Made by a program: the position numbers and the translations under genes. A stretch of DNA of 64,000 bases, taken from contig NZ_JACMYO010000014.1 in NCBI RefSeq assembly GCF_020889685.1, positions 1 through 64,000 on the forward strand, in the 5' to 3' direction. This DNA comes from Bradyrhizobium oropedii (GTDB lineage: Bacteria; Pseudomonadota; Alphaproteobacteria; Rhizobiales; Xanthobacteraceae). This document shows positions 1-7,439 of this stretch, in pieces (the first letter of the stretch is position 1; each line of letters starts with the position of its first letter). Below the pieces are notes generated by a model. That model saw nothing but the letters and a program-made list of their open reading frames with translations. It ran no database searches and was not told the origin of the DNA.

Positions 1-2311
1 TCCCGATCACCGCGGCGCAGAGCGCGGCCATGCCGGCGAGCACGCCGCCGCGCTTTGCAAACGGATTCTGCCAGCGGCTGAGGTCCGCCGGCTGTGCGGG
101 CGGCGGCAGTGGCGCGGGTGCTGTGGGTTGCTCACCGCGCAATCCCTTCAGGATGCGCTCCGGCGTGAACGGCAATTCGCGGAAACGTACACCGGTCGCA
201 TCATAGATCGCATTGGCGATCGCGGCCGCGCTCGGCACCGAAGCGGACTCGCCGACGCCGAGCGGCGGCTGGTCCTGCCGCGGCAACATCAGCACGTCGA
301 TCTCAGGCAATTCAGGGAATTTGATGATGGGGTAGGCGCCCCATTCCCGCGCCGTTACGGCGCCGCGCTCGAAGGAGACTTCCTCCATCAACGCGCGGCT
401 GGTCGACTGGATCACGTTGCCTTGGATCTGGTGCCGTACACCATCCGGATTGATCATCAGCCCGGAATCCTGGCCGGCGACGACACGGGTCACGCTGACA
501 TCGCCGGTCGCCTTGTTGACCGCGACGTCGGCTATCCAGGCTGACCATGCCGCGCCGTAGCCTGGAAATTTGCTGTGCACGTAGAGCGCATAGGCAAAGC
601 CGCGGCCGCGCACGATATCGCCGTCCGCCTCGGGCTCTTTCCACACCGGGCGCGGCGTCCAGCCGGCGCGCTCGGCGACGGCGTTGACGAGGTCGATTGC
701 GCGCTTGTCCTTCAAATAGCGCAGCCGGTACTCGATCGGATCGACCTCGGCCTCGGCCGCAAGCTCGTCGATATAGGATTCATGCGCGAAAGTATTGGGC
801 AGCGCCGAGACGCCGCGAAACCAGGATGCGCGCACGATCGGCGGCATGTCGTTGGCGATCACGCGCATGTTCTCGTAGTCGTAGGGCGGGATCGCGGTGC
901 GATCGCCCATCTCGAACACGGCGGCTTCAGGTGCGATCCGCCCGGTGAGCAGCAGCGCCAGCGTGGGTGCACCGTTCGAGGGATAACGCGTGGCGAAGTC
1001 GTAAGCAGCGACGCTGCCGTCGGCATTGAGGCCGCCATTGACGTCCATCAGCTGCGCGGTGCCCTTCGGCTCCCAGGCATGTTCCTGCTCGCGGGTGAGC
1101 TGCACACGCACGGGGCGGCCGACCGCGCGCGACAGCAGCAGCGCATCGGCGGAGACGTCGTCGGCGCAGTTGCGGCCGTAGCAACCGGCGGCCTCCATCC
1201 GGATCACGTCGATCTCGGATTCCGGCCGCCGGATCAAAAGCGCCAGATCGCCGCGCAGGATGTGCGGGTTCTGCGTGCCGGACCAGACGCGGATCTCGCC
1301 TTCGCCGTAATCGGCGACCGCACAGGACGGGCCGATCGAGCCGTGCATCTGGTACGGCCAGAGATAGGTCCGTTGCATCGGCTTCGCGGCCGCCTTGAGT
1401 GCGGCATCGACGTCGCCCTTGTCGATCAGCTGGCGCGGCGTCGAGGGATTGGCGCGCAGTGCATGTTCGATATCGGAGAGATCGGTCAGCTCGGGTCCGG
1501 GCTTCCAGCTCACCTTGAGCTGCGCCGCGGCCTTGATTGCGTTCTCCTCGCGCTCGGCGACGACGCCGACGAAATCGCCGATCCGCACCACCGCAACAAG
1601 CCCGGGGATATCCCGCACCGAGGCTTCATCGACCGCGATCAGGCTGGTGCCGACGAACGGGCCGGCATCGACGCCGGCATAGGGTGGACGGACGACGCGG
1701 CCGTGCAGCATGCCGGGCACGCGCACATCGTGGACGTAGACGAGCTCGCCGGTGGCCTTCGCCGGCAGGTCGATGCGCGGCACCGACTTGCCGACGACGG
1801 AATAGGCGCTGACGTCCTTGACCGGAACGTCGTCAGCGAGCTCGAGCCGGATGGTCTCGTCCGCGATCAGCTCGCCATAGCTGACGCTGCGGTTGTCGTG
1901 GCCGCGGATCAGGCCGTCCTCGATGGTGAGTTCGTCAGCCGGCAATTCGAGTCGTTCAGCCGCGCGCGTGAGCAGAAACTGCCGTGCTTGCGCGGCGGCC
2001 TTGCGCAAGGGGACGGCGGTGATCTGGATGGTCTCGCTCGCGATCGTCGCGCCCTGGTTCGGCACCACGGCGGTGTCGCCGAGAATGACGACGACGCGGG
2101 CAAAGGAGACGTCGAGCTCTTCGGCGACGATCTGTCCGAGCGCGGTGCGGATGCCGGTGCCGAGATCGACGTGACCGTTATAGGCGTTGACCGAACCGTC
2201 TGATGTGATGGTGATGAAGGTCTCGAACGCGCCTTCCGCACCCAGCACCGCGGGGCGGACGACCGACAGCGAGCCGCGATTGCGTTGCCCTGGAGACCGT
2301 GTGTCCGTCAT
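1..2311 (-). CDS. Molybdopterin-binding large subunit of a nicotinate dehydrogenase-like molybdenum hydroxylase (partial)
   Basis: The minus-strand frame stays open from an ATG at 2311 to the window edge, about 770 codons. The protein resembles the xanthine dehydrogenase / isoquinoline oxidoreductase family of molybdopterin-binding subunits, which hydroxylate N-heterocycles at carbon using water. Near the edge, a Pro/Ala-rich linker is followed by a hydrophobic stretch (starting RGGVLAGMAALCAA), as in NicB-type subunits that carry a membrane anchor and C-terminal cytochrome c domains; that part lies outside the window. Its ATG overlaps the TGA of the upstream 2Fe-2S subunit gene by one base (TGATG), so the two are translationally coupled. 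Neighbouring 6-hydroxynicotinate reductase and enamidase homologues make nicotinate the likely substrate, giving 6-hydroxynicotinate. The substrate is inferred from context; the family assignment is firm. Confidence 0.85.
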   Translation of the reverse strand, partial: MTDTRSPGQRNRGSLSVVRPAVLGAEGAFETFITITSDGSVNAYNGHVDLGTGIRTALGQIVAEELDVSFARVVVILGDTAVVPNQGATIASETIQITAVPLRKAAAQARQFLLTRAAERLELPADELTIEDGLIRGHDNRSVSYGELIADETIRLELADDVPVKDVSAYSVVGKSVPRIDLPAKATGELVYVHDVRVPGMLHGRVVRPPYAGVDAGPFVGTSLIAVDEASVRDIPGLVAVVRIGDFVGVVAEREENAIKAAAQLKVSWKPGPELTDLSDIEHALRANPSTPRQLIDKGDVDAALKAAAKPMQRTYLWPYQMHGSIGPSCAVADYGEGEIRVWSGTQNPHILRGDLALLIRRPESEIDVIRMEAAGCYGRNCADDVSADALLLSRAVGRPVRVQLTREQEHAWEPKGTAQLMDVNGGLNADGSVAAYDFATRYPSNGAPTLALLLTGRIAPEAAVFEMGDRTAIPPYDYENMRVIANDMPPIVRASWFRGVSALPNTFAHESYIDELAAEAEVDPIEYRLRYLKDKRAIDLVNAVAERAGWTPRPVWKEPEADGDIVRGRGFAYALYVHSKFPGYGAAWSAWIADVAVNKATGDVSVTRVVAGQDSGLMINPDGVRHQIQGNVIQSTSRALMEEVSFERGAVTAREWGAYPIIKFPELPEIDVLMLPRQDQPPLGVGESASVPSAAAIANAIYDATGVRFRELPFTPERILKGLRGEQPTAPAPLPPPAQPADLSRWQNPFAKRGGVLAGMAALCAAVIG

Positions 2312-2778
2312 CAATCGCGTGCCTCGAGCACGTGGCCGGCGGCACGCATCGCCGCGCGGATGATCTCGATATGCGCGCCGCAGCGGCAGAGATTGTAGCG
2401 CAGCGCTTCCAGCACGTCGTTCTCGGACGGATTCGGATTGCGCGTAAGCAACGCCTTGGTGGTGATGATCATGCCGTTGAGGCAATAGCCGCATTGCGCG
2501 GCCTGTTCGCGAATGAACGCATCCTGCACCGGATCGGGATGCTCGCGCGTACCGAGACCTTCGAGCGTGACGATGTCGCGCCCTGCACAGCCCTCGATCG
2601 GAATCACGCAGGCGCGCGCGGCGACGCCGTCGATCAGCACCGCGCAGGCGCCGCACTCACCGAGCCCGCAGCCGTATTTCGGTCCGTTCAATGCGAGATC
2701 GTTGCGCAGCACGTAAAGCAATGCGGTGTCGGGAGCGGCGTCGACATCATGATTCCTGCCGTTCACGGTCAGGCGCAT
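2311..2778 (-). CDS. 2Fe-2S subunit of nicotinate dehydrogenase-like molybdenum hydroxylase
   Basis: This 155-residue small subunit carries two [2Fe-2S] clusters and passes electrons from the molybdenum site. The plant-ferredoxin-type cluster is held by C37, C42, C45 and C57 (pattern GCGLGECGAC), and the alpha-helical cluster by C96, C99, C131 and C133 (CGYC and CRC). All eight ligands are present, so the gene looks intact, unlike the related fragment at 14117-14503. I chose the ATG at 2778 because GGGAGAA lies just upstream and the homologous MxLTVNG start fits; the frame could open earlier, at 2892. It is the first gene of a two-gene operon whose promoter contains a perfect 18-bp palindrome. 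Known NicA and CoxS/IorA proteins have the same length and layout. Confidence 0.92.
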   Translation of the reverse strand: MRLTVNGRNHDVDAAPDTALLYVLRNDLALNGPKYGCGLGECGACAVLIDGVAARACVIPIEGCAGRDIVTLEGLGTREHPDPVQDAFIREQAAQCGYCLNGMIITTKALLTRNPNPSENDVLEALRYNLCRCGAHIEIIRAAMRAAGHVLEARD

Positions 2779-2833
2779 TGCTCCGGTTCTCCCCTGATGT
2801 TTGCGCTGCAATGTCAGCGTCAGATCGGCGACG

Positions 2834-2861
2834 AGGATAACGTTTGTATACAAACGTGCAA
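2834..2861 (-). promoter_or_regulatory. Promoter and MarR-type operator O1 of the molybdenum hydroxylase operon
   Basis: A perfect 18-bp palindrome, ACGTTTGTATACAAACGT, occupies 2840-2857. On the minus strand it fills the spacer between a plausible -35 (TTGCAC, 2861-2856) and a plausible -10 (TATCCT, 2839-2834), separated by 16 bases. A repressor bound here would block RNA polymerase. The same GTATAC-centred motif recurs at 2975-2990 and 12711-12740, always in front of genes of this pathway. The NicR/BpsR-like protein at 10837-11292 is the obvious candidate to bind it. The palindrome is seen directly; the promoter boxes and regulator are inferred. Confidence 0.75.
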
Positions 2862-2945
2862 GCGGCGGCATGCCGCGCTGCAGCGAGTGCACGCTTTATG
2901 AACAGGGTGCGCAAGCGAACGGCAGCTTTTGATCGCAAAGGCCGC

Positions 2946-2990
2946 TTGACAGGTGTCGGGCCCGCGCGCAGGATCATTCGTATACGAACG
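2946..2990 (+). promoter_or_regulatory. Promoter and MarR-type operator O2 of the reductase/transporter operon
   Basis: A consensus -35 box TTGACA lies at 2946-2951, with a weak -10 candidate CAGGAT 17 bases later. Immediately after it, CATTCGTATACGAACG at 2975-2990 forms a near-perfect palindrome (12-bp perfect core, one mismatch further out) matching operator O1. This would place the repressor over the start of transcription of the operon beginning at 3055. The -10 assignment is uncertain. Confidence 0.65.
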
Positions 2991-3054
2991 ATATAGGCAG
3001 GGAGGCGGAAGCGCAGTATGATCGACCGCCACCACAAGTCCAGGCTTGGTCACG

Positions 3055-4503
3055 ATGGCTGACACAATGACCGTCGCCGCCGGCGACAAGATCCGCTGCG
3101 ATGCCTGTCCGGTGATGTGCTACATCAAGCCGGGCGCGGCCGGCGCCTGTGATCGCTATGCCAATCATGACGGCGCACTGGTGCGCGTCGATCCGCATGT
3201 CGTGCTGGAGCGCACGGTCTCGCATGGCGGCAAGCTGGTGCCGTTCCAGGTCAGCGGCGATTGGGACGGCAAGATCGTCCGCCAGCCCGACCTCTTCGTC
3301 ACCGCGATCGGCGCCGGAACCACCTATCCGGACTACAAGCCGGCGCCCTTCATCGTGTCGTCGGAAGTCGACGGCGTCGATATGATCACCGTCGTGACTG
3401 AAGGCATTTTCTCGTATTGCGGCGTCAAGGTGAAGATCGACACCGACCGCTACCTCGGGCCGGAGACCGCGACCGTGCGCGCGGACGGCGAGGCGGTCGG
3501 CCACGTCACGACCAGCGAATATGGCTCGCAGATGCTCTCGCTCGGCGGCGTGCATCATCTGACCGGCGGCTCCAAGAAGGAAGGCCGCGTCACCTGCGAT
3601 ACGCTGATGGATCTCTCCAACTGCAAGGCGGTGGAGCTTGTGATCGACGGCGGCGCCACCGTCGTGGTGCAGGCTGGCAGGCCGCCGATCGTCAACGGCG
3701 TGGCGGAAGAGCGGATGCGGGTCGGCTGCGGCTCGGCGACGATCGGCATGTTCGCCAAGCAGTGGTATGGCAAGGTCGATGAAGTCGTGGTGGTCGACGA
3801 CCACATCACCGGCGTGCTCAGCGAGCACCAGGCCGGCAAGCTGCTCGACATCGCCGACACCGGCATCAAGATGAAGGGCCGCCGTTCGACGCCCGGCCGC
3901 TATTTCCAGGTCGCCGATCCCGGCACCGGATGGGGCGGCACCAACATTTCAGACCCGCTGTCGATCCTCGGCCCCTTCAATGCCAAGGAAGCACGGCCCG
4001 GGCTCACCATGTTGATGGTTTCCACGACCGGCGAACATGCGTCCTACTACGTGCTCGACGAGGCCTTGAGGCCGGTCGAGACCGAGATGCCGGCGGACCT
4101 CAAATTCTCGGTCGAGCGCATCCAGGAGAATTGCGAGCCGGCGTTGTGCACCGTGCTGTTCATGGGTGGCGCGGGCGGATCGCTGCGCGCCGGCGTCACC
4201 GACAATCCGGTGCGGCTGACGCGTTCGGTGAAGGACGCGCTCACAAGGGTCACCAGCGGCGGCGCGCCGGTTTATGTCTGGCCCGGCGGCGGCATCACCT
4301 TCATGGTCGATGTCACGCAGATGCCGGCCGGCGCCTTCGGCTATGTGCCGACCCCGGCGCTGGTGGCGCCGATCGAGTTCACGATGCGGCTGTCGGATTA
4401 CGCGGCGCTCGGCGGCCATATGGACTACGTCAGGCCGCTGTCGTCATTGCGCGACAGCGCCGACATCCGGCCGATGCCTTATCTCCCCGGGCGGCGCGCA
4501 TGA
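3055..4503 (+). CDS. hnr: 6-Hydroxynicotinate reductase homologue
   Basis: The 482-residue protein resembles the 6-hydroxynicotinate reductase of Eubacterium barkeri, which reduces 6-hydroxynicotinate to 1,4,5,6-tetrahydro-6-oxonicotinate using reduced ferredoxin and contains Fe-S clusters and a covalently bound flavin. The N-terminus has a Cys-rich motif, CDACPVMCYI with a further Cys in GACDRY, suited to an Fe-S cluster. More cysteines follow (SYCG, TCDT, SNCK, VGCGS, ENCEPALC). The start at ATG 3055 is the best compromise; ATG 3067 and TTG 3046 are alternatives and no strong ribosome-binding site decides between them. It is the first gene of an operon with UPF0280, DUF1185 and ABC transporter genes. 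An aerobic-looking relative using this reductive step fits what is known for Azorhizobium caulinodans nicotinate metabolism. Confidence 0.82.
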   Translation: MADTMTVAAGDKIRCDACPVMCYIKPGAAGACDRYANHDGALVRVDPHVVLERTVSHGGKLVPFQVSGDWDGKIVRQPDLFVTAIGAGTTYPDYKPAPFIVSSEVDGVDMITVVTEGIFSYCGVKVKIDTDRYLGPETATVRADGEAVGHVTTSEYGSQMLSLGGVHHLTGGSKKEGRVTCDTLMDLSNCKAVELVIDGGATVVVQAGRPPIVNGVAEERMRVGCGSATIGMFAKQWYGKVDEVVVVDDHITGVLSEHQAGKLLDIADTGIKMKGRRSTPGRYFQVADPGTGWGGTNISDPLSILGPFNAKEARPGLTMLMVSTTGEHASYYVLDEALRPVETEMPADLKFSVERIQENCEPALCTVLFMGGAGGSLRAGVTDNPVRLTRSVKDALTRVTSGGAPVYVWPGGGITFMVDVTQMPAGAFGYVPTPALVAPIEFTMRLSDYAALGGHMDYVRPLSSLRDSADIRPMPYLPGRRA

Positions 4504-5408
4504 CGAGGCTCCCGCAAATCGCGCTTCTTCCTGACCGCAAGCGGTTGCATTTGCAGGACGGTCCCATTGATCTCGTCATCGAAGCCAAGGGCGGGGAAAC
4601 TGAGGTTACTGCCGCATATCAGGCTGCGGCGCAGCGCTTCACCGGCTTGCTCGATGAACTCTGCGTGGAACTTGCTGAACTGCGCAGCGCGGCCGATCCC
4701 GATCATTGCGCGCTGAAGGGTGTGGTCGCACGGCGCATGCATGCGGCGGTCGCGCCGTTCGCCGCCGATTGCTTCATTACCCCGATGGCGGCGGTCGCGG
4801 GCTCGGTCGCCGAGGAAATCCTCGGCGCGATGGTCGGGGCGGCAACGCTCGACCGCGCCTATGTCAACAATGGCGGCGACATCGCGCTGCATCTCGGCGT
4901 TGGCGAACAGTTCAGCGTCGGCCTGATGGATCGGCTGGACCGCCTTGGCGTGATGCGCATGATGACAGTAGATAGCGACATGCCGGTCCGCGGCATCGCG
5001 ACCAGCGGCCGCCATGGCCGCAGCTTCTCGCTTGGCATTGCCGATGCTGTCACCGTACTGGCGCGGACGGCATCGCAGGCCGATGCCGCTGCGACCGTGA
5101 TCGCCAATGCGGTGGATCTGCCCAGCCATCCCGCGATCCTGCGCGTTCCGGCGAGCGAATTGCAGCCCGACAGCGACCTCGGCGCACGGCTGGTGACGCG
5201 CGATGTCGGGGCCTTGGCGGAACACGAGATCGAGGAAGCACTCGAGGCGGGGGCGGCGCGGGCTCGCATGCTCCTGATGTCGGGATTGATCGAGGGCGCG
5301 GCATTGCGTCTACTGGGCGAAACGCGAATTGTCGGCGCAGCTGGGCAGGAAACGCCGGCGTCGCACGCGTTTCAAGGACGAACGATAAGCAACATGCTGC
5401 AGGCATGA
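4500..5408 (+). CDS. UPF0280 family protein (ApbE-like fold), possible flavin transferase for the reductase
   Basis: The protein has 302 residues and matches the UPF0280 family, whose fold is related to ApbE FAD:protein FMN transferases. Recognisable parts are PMAAVAGSVAEEILGAM, YVNNGGDIALHL and RGIATSGRHGRSFS, the last resembling the ApbE segment near the flavin and metal sites. Its ATG overlaps the TGA of the reductase gene (ATGA), so the two are translated together. Because the characterised reductase carries covalent flavin, attaching that flavin is a reasonable proposal for this protein. No function is proven for the family as far as I know. No signal peptide is visible, which fits a cytoplasmic partner. 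Confidence 0.8.
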   Translation: MTRLPQIALLPDRKRLHLQDGPIDLVIEAKGGETEVTAAYQAAAQRFTGLLDELCVELAELRSAADPDHCALKGVVARRMHAAVAPFAADCFITPMAAVAGSVAEEILGAMVGAATLDRAYVNNGGDIALHLGVGEQFSVGLMDRLDRLGVMRMMTVDSDMPVRGIATSGRHGRSFSLGIADAVTVLARTASQADAAATVIANAVDLPSHPAILRVPASELQPDSDLGARLVTRDVGALAEHEIEEALEAGAARARMLLMSGLIEGAALRLLGETRIVGAAGQETPASHAFQGRTISNMLQA

Positions 5409-5424
5409 CCGGGAGCGAGGCAAG

Positions 5425-6009
5425 ATGAGCGCCGTCATTCGCAAGATCGTCACCGTGGTCGAGGAGACCCATCTGGAGATGGGCAAGACCATCGCGCCGC
5501 CGACAAGGCGTGCCGCTGCGATTGCCGTGATCGAAAATCCGTTTGCCGGCCGCTATGTCGAGGATCTCTCGCCGCTGATTGCGATCGGCGAGGAACTCGG
5601 CGAACTGCTTTCGAAACGGGCTGTCGCCGCGCTCGGGATCGATGGCGCCAAGGCGCACAGCTACGGCAAGGCCGCCGCCGTCGGCGAAAATGGCGAGCTC
5701 GAGCACGCGGCCGCGATCCTGCATCCGAAGATGGGCGCGCCGGTGCGCAAGGTGCTGTCGAAGGGCGCGGCGCTGATCCCGTCGTCGAAGAAGCGCTCGG
5801 GCCCCGGCACCACGCTGGATATTCCGCTCGGGCACAAGGACGCGGCCTTCGTGCGCAGCCATTTCGACGGCATGGAGGTGCAGATCAACGACGCGCCGCG
5901 AGCCAACGAGATCATGGTCGCGGTGGCGGTGACCGACAGCGGACGGCCGCTGCCGCGGGTCGGCGGGCTGACGGTCGATGAGGTGAAGGGCGAAGACGGA
6001 TTGCGATAA
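5425..6009 (+). CDS. DUF1185 'amino acid synthesis' family protein
   Basis: The 194-residue soluble protein matches the DUF1185 / AA_synth family of unproven function. The conserved stretches GKAAAVGENGELEHAAAI, HPKMGAPVRKVL and IPLGHKDAAFVRSHFDG are visible. The start has GAGG five bases upstream. It lies 16 bases after the UPF0280 gene and just before the ABC-transporter binding protein, so it is probably co-expressed with nicotinate degradation. A role in handling the ring-opened or amide intermediates is possible, but nothing in the sequence shows a reaction. Members of this family often sit beside heterocycle or amide catabolic genes. Confidence 0.78.
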   Translation: MSAVIRKIVTVVEETHLEMGKTIAPPTRRAAAIAVIENPFAGRYVEDLSPLIAIGEELGELLSKRAVAALGIDGAKAHSYGKAAAVGENGELEHAAAILHPKMGAPVRKVLSKGAALIPSSKKRSGPGTTLDIPLGHKDAAFVRSHFDGMEVQINDAPRANEIMVAVAVTDSGRPLPRVGGLTVDEVKGEDGLR

Positions 6010-6037
6010 TCTCTTTCAAGAAAAACTGGAGGACGGG

Positions 6038-7252
6038 ATGCGTGGTTATTTCGTAGGGGCAGGATTGGCGATCGCGGTCGCGACCATGGCAACGGGCGCC
6101 ATGACGACGCAGGCCATGGCGCAGAGCGAAATCAAGATCGGCGAGATCAACTCTTATTCCTTGCTGCCGGCGTTCACCGAGCCCTATCGCAAGGGCTGGC
6201 AGCTTGCGGTGGAAGAGATCAATGCGGCCGGCGGCATCAACGGCAAGAAGCTCGTCGTCATTTCCAAGGATGACGGAGGCAAGCCGGCGGATGCGCAGAC
6301 CGCGGCGAACGAGCTGGTGTCGAGCGAGAACGTCGCGATGCTCACCGGCACCTTCCTCTCCAATATCGGTCTCGCCGTCTCTGACTTCGCCAACCAGAAG
6401 AAGGTTTTCTTTCTCGCAGCTGAGCCTTTGACCGATGCGATCACCTGGTCGAAGGGCAACCGCTACACGTTCCGCCTGCGTCCGTCCAACTACATGCAGG
6501 CCGCCATGTTGGTTGAGGAGGCGGCAAAGCTTCCCGCAAAACGCTGGGCGACGATCGCGCCGAACTATGAATACGGCCAGTCGGCGGTCGCGGTGTTCAA
6601 GAAGCTGATGTCGGAGAAGCGGCCCGATATCCAGTGGGTCGACGAGCAGTGGCCGCCGCAGGGCAAGATCGACGCCGGCCCGGTGGTGCAGGCGACTGCC
6701 GCGGCGAACCCCGAGGCGATCCTCAACGTCACCTTCGGTGCCGACCTCGTCAAGCTCGTGCGCGAGGGCAACACCCGCGCCCTGTTCAAGGGCCGTACGG
6801 TGGTGAGCTTCCTGACCGGCGAGCCGGAATATCTCGATCCGCTGAAGGACGAGACGCCTGAGGGCTGGATCGTCACCGGCTATCCCTGGTATTCGATCAA
6901 GACGCCTGAGCACGACGCGTTCCTGAAAGCCTATCAGGCCAAGTACAACGACTATCCGCGGCTCGGCTCGATCGTCGGCTACCAGACCATCAAGGCGGCG
7001 GCGGCGATCCTCGCCAAGGCCGGCTCGAGCGATCCGGAGAAGCTGATCGCGGCGGCGGAGGGCATCTCGATGCCGTCGCCGTTCGGCGAGATCACCTTCC
7101 GCAAGATCGACCACCAGTCGACGCTCGGCGCCTTCACCGGCAAGACCGCGCTGAAGGACGGCAAGGGCATCATGGTCGACACCGCCTATCGCATGGGCTC
7201 GGACTATCTGCCGAGCGATGCTGAAATCGAGAAGCTGCGGCCGAAGGATTGA
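6038..7252 (+). CDS. Branched-chain-type ABC transporter periplasmic binding protein
   Basis: This 404-residue protein belongs to the Peripla_BP_6 (LivJ-like) family. A Sec signal peptide with an AMAQ cleavage region covers about residues 1-28, and the mature protein begins SEIKIGEINSYS, typical of the family. Binding of leucine-like ligands is not implied: this family in soil alphaproteobacteria often binds aromatic acids. The ribosome-binding site GGAGG lies just before ATG 6038. Permease and ATPase genes follow on the same strand, separated by a 187-base gap filled with a hairpin repeat. The genomic context suggests uptake of nicotinate or a related pyridine carboxylate. Confidence 0.88.
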   Translation: MRGYFVGAGLAIAVATMATGAMTTQAMAQSEIKIGEINSYSLLPAFTEPYRKGWQLAVEEINAAGGINGKKLVVISKDDGGKPADAQTAANELVSSENVAMLTGTFLSNIGLAVSDFANQKKVFFLAAEPLTDAITWSKGNRYTFRLRPSNYMQAAMLVEEAAKLPAKRWATIAPNYEYGQSAVAVFKKLMSEKRPDIQWVDEQWPPQGKIDAGPVVQATAAANPEAILNVTFGADLVKLVREGNTRALFKGRTVVSFLTGEPEYLDPLKDETPEGWIVTGYPWYSIKTPEHDAFLKAYQAKYNDYPRLGSIVGYQTIKAAAAILAKAGSSDPEKLIAAAEGISMPSPFGEITFRKIDHQSTLGAFTGKTALKDGKGIMVDTAYRMGSDYLPSDAEIEKLRPKD

Positions 7253-7261
7253 GGTCTTGAA

Positions 7262-7402
7262 CTTCTCCCTCTCCCCGTTCTTACGGGGAGAGGGGCGGGG
7301 TGAGGGGCTTTCTCCACGAGCCGCGCTCGCGGAGAGTCCCCCTCACCCGAATTCAAGCTCGCGCTTGAATTCACCTCTCCCCGCAGGCGGGGAGAGGTGA
7401 AC
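7262..7402. repeat. Intergenic hairpin repeat inside the transporter operon
   Basis: Three perfect inverted repeats lie in this gap. They are a 12-bp stem (CCCTCTCCCCGT, 7267-7278 with 7283-7294), a 10-bp stem (GAATTCAAGC, 7349-7358 with 7363-7372) and a 14-bp stem (7371-7384 with 7387-7400). The composition (CTCCCC / GGGGAG) matches a dispersed intergenic repeat common in Bradyrhizobium and relatives. It separates the binding-protein gene from its permease and could raise the ratio of binding protein to permease, as REP elements do in other importers. Confidence 0.8.
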
Positions 7403-7439
7403 GGAAACTGACGCTTGTGTTCTCCAACGCGGACCGCCC

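Noticed and set aside
575..2203. Long open frame on the plus strand (542 codons)
   Set aside because: It is antisense to the molybdopterin subunit, is rich in Arg/Asp/His as expected for a shadow frame in GC-rich DNA, and matches no family.
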